A stretch of 64,000 nt of DNA from Eonycteris spelaea. Lineage: Eukaryota; Chordata; Mammalia; Chiroptera; Pteropodidae. Shown piece by piece: positions 50,101 to 61,177 of this stretch. The DNA lies in NCBI GenBank assembly GCA_003508835.1, contig PUFA01000084.1, positions 7,068,001-7,132,000 of the forward strand. The letters run 5' to 3'. Every line of letters begins with the position of its first letter. The stretch's first letter is position 1. The notes below the pieces were generated by a model. It was not told where the DNA came from. It did no database searches and worked only from the letters and a program-made list of their open reading frames with translations. The translations under genes and the position numbers were made by a program.

Positions 50101-53100
50101 TACAGTATATTAGTATCATTGTTCTGCTTTATTGTTGTTAATCTCCCATTGTGCCAAATTTATAAAGTAAACTTTATCATAGGTATGTATAGAAAAAAAA
50201 AACCCATATTTTACATAGGGTTTGGCACCATGTGCAGTTTCAGTTTGAGGGTCTTGAAAGGTATACCCCTCAGATAAGGGGGGGGTGTCTACTGTATTTC
50301 ATAAATAAGAAAAAGTCCGGGTACAGAGATAAGCTGACTCTTTGTTTAGGGAACTAGATAAGGCACTAGACAGTTATATTTCCAGAAAATCCAAGATTTA
50401 TTTAATAAACAAAGGACAATTCTTTTAATGTTCCCTTTCTAGTGGAATTTATTTCAGACTTGAATAGACTATAATTCTTGTCTAAAGGGGACTTTTAAAA
50501 ATGAATTTGAAGACTTTATACTTTCCGTTTAAACTTCACAAAAGAAAACAGCAGCAAGCACAGAATAAAATAAGGGAACTGATAACAACAGTGCCTTTCA
50601 AATCAAGACTCCAGGACCTCGTAACTAGAAAAACATTCTGGAAGATGTCAGGAACCAGGGTTCTAGTCTTAAGCCTGATGTTACCTTAGGAAGGAAGTCA
50701 GTTTTCCTCTCTGGGCTTCAGTTCCTAAATGGCAAAGTGATATGTTTGGATAAAGCAGAATCAGCGTTCTGCTTTTAATATTCTGTGAGTACTAATGGGG
50801 TCTCTGGGCTTCTATTTATGTGTACTAAAATCAGCTAATCTACCATTTTCCCTAACAAATACTTTTATCTAAGTTTACAAAGGAGTAACTGACACTGAAG
50901 ATTTGTTGTTATTTTTTTTAAAATAAAATCATAAGAAATTTGGTATGTATATAAGGCTTATACAAAATTAAGTATTCAAAAAACCTAAAACATAAAAGAT
51001 AGTCTGAGGTATAAAAGAAAAAAAAAAAAAGGTTTCATTGAGTGAGATTTTTTCACATTTAAAATAACACTCAAAGTCAACATTTCCCCTTCCCTATCTT
51101 TCAGTCATTTGAGATGAAAAATCCCCATATCATTCCTTGACCCTAGGAAATTCCCATTACATACAACATAAGTAGCAGCTTTGCATTAGTTTTAATAAAT
51201 AATTTCCTGTCTTCAGAAACCAAAGAAATGTAATTCTCTCTCTCGAGCTGATCCTCTTGTTCTATAGCGTCTCTTGTTTTATGATGTCTCACAATGTTTT
51301 ACACTCAGAATTAATGAAGTATTAAATTTACAATAAGAAAAATGGAATTGAAAAAATCACTCTGAAAATCTACCTTTGCATTCATCTGTTCATCATTCAC
51401 TATTTAATGAAGTTTTATGAGCATCTGGTATACTAAGACACTATGATAGATATTGGAGAGTAGAGAGAAATTTATAGTCTATAAGGGCAGAATGACATCA
51501 CACATTTATTATAAGTATGGATCTTCTGTATGTTGCTTATAGTGTTTGAGAGAGAGTGAGAGTAAAACAGAAAAAGAACACCTGTCCCTCGATTTATGTG
51601 GATTATCCGTTCTACATGTCTTTTTTTTTACGTGGAAGAAAACCGCATGAAGAGTCCACTAGTACAAAAAAAAATACTAAAGAAATAAGCTGGTATAAGT
51701 TATTAAAACATTTATTTCACATATTTTCACAAAAAAGTTAATGAAAATTCAGAAAAATCAAAATAAAGTTTATTCTCTGTTAGTGTCTGTACTGTAAACT
51801 AAAACAGTCAACTTTCATTTTTTAATTGGCACAAAGTCACTGTCATCATTGCTCCAAATATTTAAAAGTACTACTTTATTTTCATTATTTATATCTATGT
51901 TTTTTTGGTGATCTTCCAACCCTATCTTTTGCTAAGTTTTCATAAATTCTTCAAATATTCACTGCACGTTTTAAAAAATCTTTTCAAAATTTTAAGCCTT
52001 GTTGGATGTTTGGATCTATATTTAGAATTTCAGTTTCCAGTTTTATAGCCAATTGAAGAGCTTTGTTAATATTTTCTGCAGTGAATGAAACTGGTTCAAG
52101 GTCACTGCCGTATTTATTAGCAGGATTGGCTTCAGATATTAAATGAATTAATTCATTATTAGTTAATTCATGATCAACCAGTAATTCATTAATATCATCT
52201 ACATTTAAATTGTCAGAGCTTTCTTATTGAAATTTATTTAATAAATTAATAATGCCAGTTAATCCCTCTTCGGTTGTTGGAACCATATTCTTCAATATAA
52301 CCACTTCTGTCTATATTATTCTCCAGTAAGTATGTAAGTTCATGGCTCTATATTACCCAAAGGTAAAGCAAGATTCTTGATAAAACTTAAAATTGTGTAT
52401 TTATTTCAGGCTTCTATAAATGATTCATTATCTTTAAGTTTATTAAAAAGATCACTAAAATTCATTTAAATATAGTTAATTTTAAAGATGGAAATAATGC
52501 CTTGATCTTAAGATTGGATCAAGGAAGATGTATTTGGTGGCAAATATATGATTTTTATATTTGGATTTTCTAAATTGTGTGGATGATCAGGTGCATTATC
52601 TAAAAGTAAAAAGTATTTTAAAAGGAAGACATTTTTCCTTCATATAATTTTCAGGTTCTAGAGCAAAACATTTGTAAAACCAATTCTGAAAAACATCAGT
52701 AGTCACCTATGCTTTTTTATTTTGCCATCCAATGAACAAGAAGGTCATTAATAATTGCGTGTTAGTAAGCATTAGTTCTCTGTACCTTGCTAAATTAAGC
52801 TATTATTTTTTAGAAAGAGTAATCACAAATAATGAAAATGAAAAAGAACCACATAAAATGAGACTGTGTAAATGGAAACTGCATATAAAAGGTCCACGTA
52901 AATGGGTGGCGGGGAGGAGTTATATTTACCACGTATAAAAAAACTACCACATTAGTCGAGGGATGGGTGTACTACTTAATTATTGATTATACTGAATAAC
53001 TGCACAGTCCCTTAAATGGAATAGTCGATCTATGGAATGCTGTCAAAAGAGAAGAGACTGTCCTTCTCATTAACAGAAAGAAAACAGCATGGCTGCCAAA

Positions 53101-53655
53101 ACTTCTTTTTCTGGTTTTGCCATCAGACGATTCCATAGTCATCAAATAAACATTTTCCACATTTCCTCTCATCAGCCCTTACTCTCAATTTACAAAATCA
53201 TTAGCCTTTAAATAATCTCAGCAAATGAAAAGTAGAAATGTCCAATTTAATCTCCAGTTGCAAGAAATGATACTAAAATGTTAAAATACCATCAACATAT
53301 ATATATTTTTTGGAAATGATAAAACACACTGTCACCATTCCCTCATTTACATCTTTATGTGACTCATAAGATCTTAAAAAATCATTTGTTTCCTTCTTTG
53401 TTTGTTATTACTACCTGTAATGACTCACCTCGGTCTTGGGTCCTACGATGTTTCCAGTATAGTAAGATTGAGATTAAGATCAGAAGAATTATCAGGGAAA
53501 CAATACTTAACAAAAGTGGAACTGAAAACCAAAAACCTATAGATATTGAAGGGAGAAAGAGGAAAAACAAAGTCACAAAAGGAAGCTGTGGAGGAAAAAA
53601 TGATGAAACAATAGTTGTGATGCATTTTTACTAGAGTTAAGCTTTCAATGAAAAT

Positions 53656-53701
<46 letters not shown>

Positions 53702-56700
53702 ACACACACGTATTGAGGTCTGTATTCATGACATTGTATTATTTTAATAACAATTAGATAATAATAATAGCTAATATATTTTATGTGGTTACTATGTAAT
53801 AAGAGCTTTGAATATGTTATCGCATTTGATCTCAAAATAACCCAAGAGCTAGGTATTATTATTATCTAACAGATTTGAAAAACAAAAACTGAAGCTCAGA
53901 GAAGTTAAGTAAACCCAAAATCAGCATAGTAATGAATAAAACCGAAGCTTGTTCAGAGTTCCGTTTGCCTCCAAAGCACACATTCTTGCTATACCGTCCA
54001 TTGAAGTAACATGTTTATTGAGGAAGTTTTGGACAATAGAGAAATATAAAGGGAAAAAAATCATTATAAATAATACAAGTCAACTTTGGTATTCTTGGAA
54101 AAGAAAGACACATTCTTTTTCAGGTTCTTGTTTTTCAGGGAAATTTACCCTTTTTCTTGACTGAATCTGAGGTTCATTACACAAATGTTCAAATCTAACA
54201 CTCCAAGCCTTTTGATAAAATCTACTTAAATGGCAACTTTTTGGTTAAGTTTTTTTCAAAAACTTCAGAAATGACTACAGGAGATGTTCCTTAGAGGACA
54301 CTACACCAATGAGGCATGCATGAGAAAACTTTTCTAGGTTTCATTGTTCAAAATGCCACCTCCCATCCCAAAAAAAGCAGCAATAGCTTTTTAGAAGGCT
54401 TATTACTGAGTGTCTCATCCAGAGTTAGTGCTTGAAAACTACATAGAGAAAGAAAACTGGTTGTTATCACTGCTCCCTTTATTTTCTCTCCCATAGCCAT
54501 TATCTTCTATATCAAGAGGCCCAGAGACAGCAGTTTAGATGGAAACACGAGAGAGTAAAAGTGGTCTTGAACAGGAGATAGTTTGTTTTAAAAGCAGTGA
54601 GGATAACACTTAGATCGGCCCCTTTCCTAAAAGCACTATTCTCCCTTTCTCACAGTGTAGATTATGCAAATGCTCCATTATAGATGCCACTTCTTCCAGG
54701 AAATCTTCCTAATCTTCCCATATCAAGCTGATGCTTCTCCTTCCCACTTGCAAGCCTCCCATGGTGCACCATCGTTTTCTTATTGAAGCATTTAACATAC
54801 AGTTTTACAATTGCCCAGCCACTTCTGCATTTTCTAATAGACTAGATGTTCTCTGAGTGCAGGGACTGAGTCTTGCTCACTGTCACATTTCATTGTCGCA
54901 AAGCCTGGCACACAACAGACATTCAGTAAATGTTAGTAGCATGGAAGAAGAAATAAATGGATGGATCACAGCAAAAGTATTTGGTATGTGGGCACTATAC
55001 CACATTAACAAAGTAACATTAGCTTCATTGGCTTCTTCAACTGTTTTTATTTCCCTACTTACTCCATTCTCTCCTCTATTAGCTCCTTTGTTAAGGCCCA
55101 TCTTCTCTTACCTTTGTTCACAGTCTGCCTGTAGTCGATCACAGTCCCCAGGTGCAGCACCTGGCAGATTACCTCCTTCCCCATTTGACTTTTGGGGTCC
55201 TTGACCTGGAGGACACTGGTGACAGATGTGGTCCCATTGGGGTGTGAGAGAATCTCAGTACTGTTGTCCATTCCTGACCCAGAGACCTTCCAGGAGATCA
55301 CAGGGGCTGGTCGGGCATTGGCAGAACAAGTGATATTTAGGTGGTCTTCAAAGAATTTATAGTTAAGGAATACTGTGGGCTGTACTGGGACAAAAAAAAA
55401 TATATGGTCTGCCATCAGTTAAGTGCCTGGTCTGAATCCCTCACTCTCCTCAGAGAGATGACAAAACTATTTTTACAGAAAGAGAGTGGGGGCTAGAAAG
55501 ATAAGTTGGCATATCTAGTCCAAAGTGAGGCCTTCTCAGTTCTTCCTGTGTCTAATTCTCTGATAGTATTGGCCTAGTAAAACTCTGTGACAAGAAAAAT
55601 TTTCTCCACAGTTTGTCTCTAGGAGACTTAGCTCAATGGACAGAAGATACCTTCTCTATTAAATAGTCCAGAGCCTAATTATTCTGTTCTTTTTCACAGG
55701 TAATGCAGCATCTCTTCCTTCTTCTGGGCACCCCTCACAAGTAGTTTAACAATGATCACCAGTGAGTATCCCCATACAGGTGACCGGCATGTCTCAGAAG
55801 CACCCAGGGCAGTTTCAAAGCAGATGGCCCATAGAGGGACTGCTGCCTAGCAATAGTAATTTTCTGCTTGGAGTTGAACCAGTAAATGAGTTGCATGGAA
55901 GAAACTTAGAAAGTCCTTGTTTGGGATATCTATACAAAAAGTAAATTATGAACTCATAGCCAATAACTAAAACATCACGGAATGACAGTTGAAGGACCTT
56001 GGAGATCACCTAATGGAGAAAATAACTAGTTTATGAGAAAATGACATTATTTTCAGGCCAACTTTACCCTGTTCCCTTTTAAAAATTCCCTTGACTAATG
56101 AGTTATTTTCATTGAAATATAGTTCTTCTCTCCTGAACAAATGTGGACCTGCCTTTCTGTGGTTGGCTTTGTAGCCCTCAAAATAATTAGAGAGCAGTGC
56201 TAAATGAAAGCCTGTTCTATACTTAGTGGTTCAAAAGGTGGGTGGGTGACAGTGGGTTGGAGGAAATGGGGCTATAGGGCTGTGACTCTGTCCAAAGAGT
56301 GCCCAGATTATCAAACACTGGGGAAGAGAGATTAAAATAAAAGAAGATGACTACAGTTGATGTGGTCAGACTGGATGGCAGTTTTCTCTGGCATATTGAA
56401 GAATGACAGATAAAAGCTGAAAGGTGTGGCTGGAAAAGGCTAGTGTAGAAAAGAACTACAGTATTACTAGCTAACAGACTCAGAGGAGCCTGGTTTTCAG
56501 AAAAAAAATAATAATAATACAGAAGTTTGTGAGTAAAGGAGGTGGAATAGCAGAAAGAGAGAAAGATAAGCAAAAAGAGAAAGAAAAGAAAAAGAACAGA
56601 AATGAGAAAAATTACGATACAAGAAAGATAAAGAAGAATGAAATAGGAGGAAGGGAAGGAGAGAGAGAGGAGGAAGGGGAAAAAAGAGAGAGGGAGTAAA

Positions 56701-58509
56701 GGAGGGAGAAAAAAAGTAAAGAAAGAGAGTGGGAGGGAAGACTAGAGTGAAAGGGTAGAGAGAGAGACAGAGGGAGACAGAGAAACAGATAGAATGAAAG
56801 TAGAAATCATGAAGAAAGCCTGATGTAAGATCCTGAAGAGAGGATTCGTATACAGCCAAATTAGTGAAAGAAACTTGTATTTGGTATTGTCATATCTCCC
56901 TTGCATTCTTATTTACTGAGCCTCCTCTTACCCTATGTCTAATATACCTGGTGTGCTCAAACTTTCGCATTAACTTTCTTAATAACCCTAAGTTTGTCTT
57001 TTTCCTCCTAAAACCACCACCAAATATGCCATGTTCCAAAGTTACCCCTTATTCGTACTTCTCGGTTCTTGATCTCAGCTATGTATCAGTTAAGAGGAAA
57101 AAATCTTGTCAAACTAAGCTCTTCATACTTATTATCCAGTTAAATCCATAGTTTAACATCAAGTATGAAGACACTCTGCTGTATGTCTCCTTATCAATCA
57201 ATCCTGAGAGAGCTATATTGAAACAAAATGAGAAAGACCACAAATACTGGATCCAAGTTAGCCCATTCTGTTTTTAGATCATAATGTTTTTAGATCCAAA
57301 AACATTAAAGCTATTAAAGACCCTGAAGATGATCTATTTCACATTTATTGTGCAGATAAATTAACTCTGGTACAGAAAATGAACAGAACTCATGTAGGGC
57401 CACATGATTGCTAATGGCAAAGCCAGGTCTTAATCATGTCACCACTTATGGAGAAGTTGGTTTCACCATGGTCTCAATTTATTTCTGCTGATAATAGGAT
57501 TCCACAGGAAAAGATAAATCCAGACAGACTCATAATGACCTCATGAACTATCCAATAACCATAACAACACAATTATAGTAGATATGAAAGGCCAAGTGTC
57601 TTCTCACAAATCTTTCTGGGATTAGGTTCCTGAAAAAGTAGGTACTACTACTATGTCCCAAACATTCTTGGAAATAACATTTCTAGTAAGAGACAATGTA
57701 GTCTCAGATTCTTACCAAAGAGGGTGAGGCAGGCTATTCCTGAGATTTTCCCGGAACCAAAAGTATTGAAGAGGCACTTGTAACACCCCTCATCATCCAA
57801 GGTAGTATTCCAGAAGGTAATGGTAGAGCTCTGGAGTCCCACTCAGTGATGTTTATCTTATCCTTATAGGCAGTCTGGACCACAACTCCATGGTTCTTGC
57901 TGAAGGTAGCCATGTTTTCTGGGCTTACAGCTTTGATTTTCTGCCATGTCACAATCAAAACTTCATGGGAAGTTTCCAGAGAGCATCGCAAGGAAGCAGG
58001 TGTGTTCAGCAGCTCTCTTTCATCTTGGGTCACCACTTTCATCATGGAATCATAAAAAACATTTTTATTTTAAATTTAATATATATACAAATATCTGTTT
58101 TTTGATTAAAAATAATGTGTGTTCAAAGTCAAATATAAAAAAAAATAAGAGAAAAATACAAAAAAGAAAACATTTACCTACTCTCCTGATGTTGCTAGGT
58201 AAATATAAGTTCAAATATACATATTTTTTTCATCTTTAAAAACAAAAGAGTAGAAAATGGGAAGGCAAATTCTCAGTGACAAGAAACTGTGTGAAGGATC
58301 CCTGTAAGCTGGAAAGTAGGTGGAATGAGATTAAAAGTTGAAATTTCAAGATAAGATAGAAGCATTGCCAAGTGTGTTTATGCCAGGAGAGGTAGAAGCC
58401 AGGGGCAGGAAAAGGCCAATAGACAATAGGCATAATGAATAGTTTAAATGATAAATATGTAGCAGCCCTATACATTTCTTTCTCTCTCTTCCCCCACTTT
58501 CTTTTCTCG

Positions 58510-58572
<63 letters not shown>

Positions 58573-58593
58573 CTCTCTCTCTCTCTCTCACAC

Positions 58594-58633
<40 letters not shown>

Positions 58634-61177
58634 ACAAAGGAAGAGGGAGCAATAGTGGTATCCACCTCCAGGAAGCAACAATGAATATAACAACATAAGG
58701 AAAGAGATATACAGGACAATGCTCCCAGAGGCTGATGGTAGCAGAGAGCTTTGACAACTAAATGACAATCTACATATTCCCCCATTTTTATGGAATGCAG
58801 TGCAGAATATAAGGCATGGCAATAATTTTTTCCACCTCTAATGCTGGCTACTCATATTGATACAATAGATTATTCAATGAGAAATCTCAATATAATTACA
58901 AATAGCCAAACATTTGAGAAAGTTAACACATTGAAAGAGGAATAGTAAACTTTACAAATTTAAGAATTCATATCAAATGAAGAAATAGATCATAAATCGA
59001 TAAATACCTGGACAAGAATAAATGTGATAAAGTATAAAAAGAAGTCAGCACTATAAATAGTAGAAATTAGAGGTGTAAATAATGAAAAATATAAAATCTT
59101 AATAGATTGGCTGACTTCTCAGAATGGATATCACTGAGGAATAAATTAGTAAGCAGGAAGAACAGGTCATTGAATCCTTCCAGAATGTAGTACATAGGAA
59201 TAAAGATATGGAAGGGATTCAAGAAAAATTCAAAGACCTGAAATGTTTCAGCATCAGTCCTATAAGACTTTTAAAAGAAGAGAAAAGGAAGAATGGAAGA
59301 AAAAACACTGCAAGGGACAAAAACATATTTTTCAAAATAATAATAGGAATTGATATATATTAATTGATATAAATTAATCATGAACCTCAACGTATCTAAA
59401 AATATAACTCAGAAATATATAAAAAGCTACTAGAACTACAAAAAAAAATTATAAATCCACAATCATAATGGGAGTATGTCCACAGTTCTCTGAGAATATT
59501 TACTTGCATATATTTAAAAATAAGTATAGCAGAAAAGTCAAATATAAGAATATAGAAGATCTGAAAAAACAAATACTTATATATATATATATGCATGTGT
59601 AACCTTTTATCCAAAAGAGAACATACAATCTTTTCAAAAATATATGGAATATTCCCCCAAATTAAGCTTAAAATAGGATACCAAAAAAATGGTGCTATTG
59701 TATGACCTTGAACACTGTGCACATGCTCTTTTAATCCTTTAATTACAGAAGAAATCACAGCAAGAATTATAAATTATCATGAATGACAATGAGAATATAT
59801 TAAAATCTGCAGAAACTGATAAAGCAGTTCTTAGAGGGAAATATTTAATCCTAACTTCATTTATTAGGAAACGAGGGAGATTGAAAAATGAATACACACA
59901 GAAATCCAAATATCCTACCCGCCCCCATCAAAGAGTAAATAAGTAATTAAAGGGAGTGAATTAATAAAGATAAAAGCACAAATTAATGAAATAGTACACA
60001 AAATGTAGACTTAATGAAAAATACCATAGTCTGTTTTTTAAGACTAATAATATAGATTAAATGTTGGCTAGTGTAATTTAAAAAAATAAAAGCACAAACA
60101 AACAATATTCTTTCAACAATTCCCCAATATCAGGCATGAAAAGTTGAACGTAGCAACAAATACAGTTTGGAATCTCTGAGTGTTGCATGAGTCCAGTTTT
60201 ACTCTTGGTACATGCGAAACTTTCTGGGAGCAATACCTGTTGTTGGGATTGGAGTTTGTTGAGATTTTGTAAAGAAGAGATTTGGAGAAATTTCTGCTTT
60301 TAGAATGGAGAATACAAGAGGAATCAAAGCTACAGTTGCACTTCTTGAGTGATTTTTCTCTTTGACTATGGAAAAAATAATTTAGTGGAACGTTTACAAT
60401 TTTTTACTTATATAGAATGCTTATATAGAATTCTATTCAGATTCCCCAGTCAGTTGTTAAATTCTGTGTTGCAGATGGTATAAAACCTGTTCTTCATTCA
60501 CCTGTGATGGCTGATGTATCACAAAGTCACATGGAAGGTGATGAAAAGCCAGCAGCAAGAGAGGGGTGGCCTCTACTGAAACAGAGGAGGAAGGTCTGGC
60601 ACAACTAGGTAATTCAGCAGATAAGTGGAAAGCATAGGCATAAGTTTTATACAATAGTCTATGTGAACCTTTATAACCTCTATATTTCATTAACTTCTAG
60701 ATTTTTCTGTAAAAGAGGGGTACATCAGATTACTTTCCAAAGGATTGTATTCATCTATACTCTTTCAAGCATTTCTATGTCTTTATAAACATAGGTAATT
60801 ATTGTTTTCAAATTTATTCATATCTATAGGTAAAAAATATCTGACTTAGAATTTTTTTCATGTCTAGTTTTATCTATAGAAACAGTGCCTAAATAGCAAT
60901 ATCTTCTTCCACTTTGAAAACACAACTGCGGGAAGCAGAAAGAACCACTCTCACCATTCTCTTCCAAGAAAATTACATGTTTAAACAATTCATGCAGAAA
61001 AATGAACCAGTACAGCACAAACAACAGTGGCCAAATCTCTCCACTCCAGAAATCGTATTTCCTGGACTCCAAGCAGGGGAATTGAGTATGTTTACCTTGC
61101 GCCCTGCATAGCGTCACTGCAGCCAAGAACCAAATCAGTCTGTAGGTAGACAAATGACAGAAGAACCTCCCGAACAC
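47158..61177 (-). CDS. CD200: CD200 (OX-2 membrane glycoprotein), spliced, with a frameshift in exon 3
   Basis: CD200 is a type I membrane glycoprotein with two immunoglobulin domains. It binds CD200R1 on myeloid cells and delivers an inhibitory signal. Five exons on the minus strand read in order: 61177-61096, 58035-57716, 55384-55112, 53536-53429 and 47165-47158. All internal junctions are phase 1, with AG acceptors and GT donors. The coding parts total 791 nt. With the one missing base they would be 792 nt (263 residues plus stop). Adding about four residues from the unseen first exon gives about 267, against 269 for human CD200, and a two-residue loss at the exon 3 acceptor accounts for the difference. 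Recognition rests on strings such as [26 protein letters not shown] and [13 protein letters not shown], recalled from human CD200. As written, the one-base deletion in exon 3 truncates the protein. The first exon lies outside the window. Confidence 0.93.
49767..50294 (+). mobile_element. Complete non-autonomous Tigger (MER2-type) DNA transposon
   Basis: Both ends are present: CAGTCCTCCCTTATTTGCG at the left and ATAAGGGGGGGGTGTCTACTG at the right, inverted around CAGT...TTAT. The element is flanked by TA on both sides (49765-49766 and 50295-50296), the target duplication of Tc1/mariner-type elements. Interior blocks such as TAGTTACCTGCAGTTAACTG and AAAGTAAACTTTATCATAGG are typical of this family. 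It has no coding frame. It lies in CD200 intron 5. Confidence 0.85.
50640..50765 (+). repeat. MIR SINE fragment
   Basis: Shows the MIR motif order: AGGAACCAGGGTTCTAGTC, then TTTTCCTCTCTGGGCTTCAG, then CCTAAATGGCAAAGTGAT. Degenerate, in CD200 intron 5. Confidence 0.6.
51579..52971 (-). mobile_element. Tigger/pogo-like DNA transposon with transposase fossil
   Basis: Terminal inverted repeats: left CACCTGTCCCTCGATTTATG, and the right end, reverse-complemented, TACACCCATCCCTCGACTAA. Between them the minus strand encodes pieces of a pogo-type DDE transposase: [14 protein letters not shown], then [13 protein letters not shown], then [12 protein letters not shown]. This is the family's second catalytic block (DNAP.HP) followed by LPPNT..LIQP.DQG. 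Stops and indels, for example in the SLIQ-DQG region, make it a pseudogene. At about 1.39 kb it is shorter than an autonomous Tigger. It lies in CD200 intron 5, in the gene's own orientation. Confidence 0.85.
53429..53536 (-). CDS. CD200: CD200 exon 5: transmembrane segment and cytoplasmic tail
   Basis: This 108-nt exon runs from acceptor ATCTATAG|GTTTTTGG to donor CGAG|GTGAGTCA. It begins GFWFSVPLL, continues as one Ile/Leu-rich hydrophobic helix of about 27 residues, and ends in the short basic tail [12 protein letters not shown]. There is no signalling motif in the tail, as expected for CD200, which acts as a ligand. The reading frame is intact. Confidence 0.92.
53655..53698. repeat. (TA)n microsatellite in CD200 intron 4
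   Basis: About 44 bp of alternating T and A, followed by a short CA run. It starts about 120 bp from exon 5 on its acceptor side, in intron 4. Confidence 0.95.
53760..53990 (-). repeat. MIR SINE fragment (antisense), CD200 intron 4
   Basis: The plus strand shows the reverse complement of the MIR core: TTACTATGTAATAAGAGCTTT, then GGTATTATTATTATC, then CTGAAGCTCAGAGAAGTTAA. This is the diagnostic order of an antisense MIR. Confidence 0.75.
54665..54960 (+). repeat. LINE-2 3' end fragment, CD200 intron 4
   Basis: Characteristic L2 tail blocks occur in order: TCTTCCAGGAAATCTTCCTAA, TAGACTAGATGTTCTCTGAG, TGCAGGGACTGAGTCTTG, and GCCTGGCACACAACAGACATTC followed by AGTAAATG. Such elements are older than the placental radiation. 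Confidence 0.75.
55112..55384 (-). CDS. CD200: CD200 exon 4: C2-type immunoglobulin domain
   Basis: The exon is 273 nt (91 codons, phase 1 at both ends). A T-rich tract and GTCCCAG form the acceptor and AAAG|GTAAGAG the donor. It reads from [11 protein letters not shown] through [27 protein letters not shown] and [13 protein letters not shown] to QTVNKG. The C2-fold cysteines (ITC and VIC) and the N-glycosylation sequons NIT, NST and NGT are all present. The exon has no lesion, which contrasts with exon 3. Confidence 0.93.
55385..57715 (-). other. CD200: CD200 intron 3
   Basis: A 2.33-kb intron between the V and C2 exons. Apart from the purine-rich tract at 56497-56800 I see only unique AT-rich sequence. 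Confidence 0.7.
56497..56800. repeat. Purine-rich (GA/GGA/GAAA) low-complexity tract
   Basis: About 300 bp in which the plus strand is nearly all A and G (GAGAGAGAGG, GGAAGGGG, AGAAAAAG and similar). The long minus-strand frames here are Phe/Leu/Ser repeats, artefacts of the composition. Confidence 0.85.
57716..58035 (-). CDS. CD200: CD200 exon 3: V-type immunoglobulin domain, frameshifted
   Basis: This 320-nt exon runs from acceptor AAAG|TGGTGACC to donor TTTG|GTAAGAAT. The first part reads [16 protein letters not shown] and on through AVSPENM and YKDKINIT. The second part, in a different frame, reads [23 protein letters not shown] and [10 protein letters not shown]. The frame changes just after the glycosylation site NIT: GAG is followed by TGGGACTCC where the family has CAG-CTG-GGA-CTC, so one C is missing between 57842 and 57841. 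The uncorrected frame adds about 35 unrelated residues and stops at 57734-57736. That loses the DxGxYxC strand, the second V-domain cysteine, and everything downstream. The stop lies far upstream of the last junction, so the message would be a predicted nonsense-mediated decay target. Confidence 0.9.
58512..58630. repeat. Compound (TC)n-(CA)n microsatellite
   Basis: About 75 bp of TC repeats interrupted once by TTTTC, then about 40 bp of CA repeats. The Ser/Leu and Cys/Val repeat frames across it are artefacts. It lies about 480 bp upstream of CD200 exon 3 in intron 2. Confidence 0.97.
58830..60110 (+). mobile_element. Old LINE-1/HAL1-like remnant in CD200 intron 2
   Basis: A-rich plus-strand sequence with L1-type blocks: GAAGAACAGGTCATTGAATC, a piece like the ORF1 centre (AAAGACCTGAAATGTTTCAG), then AAAGCAGTTCTTAGAGGGAA, typical of L1 ORF2. 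Many stops and indels. The boundaries are approximate, and whether this is one element or two overlapping fossils is unclear. Confidence 0.5.
61096..61177 (-). CDS. CD200: CD200 exon 2: signal peptide
   Basis: This 82-nt exon has an acceptor ending TATCTTCAG and a donor CAAG|GTAAAC. It encodes 27 residues plus one base, including [11 protein letters not shown] and [10 protein letters not shown], a hydrophobic signal-peptide core ending at the likely cleavage region. Human CD200 has an internal Met before PFSHLS in this exon. Here the equivalent codon is AGG (Arg), so translation must start in the preceding exon, which is not in the window. The exon is in phase with exon 3. Confidence 0.88.

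Larger units (their letters stand above)
47166..53428 (-). other. CD200: CD200 intron 5
   Basis: This 6.26-kb intron carries two DNA transposons (49767-50294 and 51579-52971) and a MIR piece (50640-50765), listed separately. The rest, 47166-49766, 50770-51578 and 52972-53428, shows only AT-rich unique sequence with short A or T runs. I saw no further exon-like reading frame there. Confidence 0.7.
58036..61095 (-). other. CD200: CD200 intron 2
   Basis: A 3.06-kb intron between the signal-peptide and V exons. It holds a TC/CA microsatellite (58512-58630) and an old L1 or HAL1-like remnant (58830-60110). The stretch 60120-61090 has no repeat I can name. Confidence 0.7.

Noticed and set aside
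56223..56859. Long minus-strand frames of Leu/Phe/Ser
   Set aside because: Produced by the purine-rich low-complexity tract; no family similarity and no conserved start.
58236..58822. Several 65-158 codon frames at 58.2-58.8 kb
   Set aside because: They are dominated by Arg-Glu, Ser-Leu, Thr-His and Cys-Val repeats encoded by the TC/CA microsatellite.
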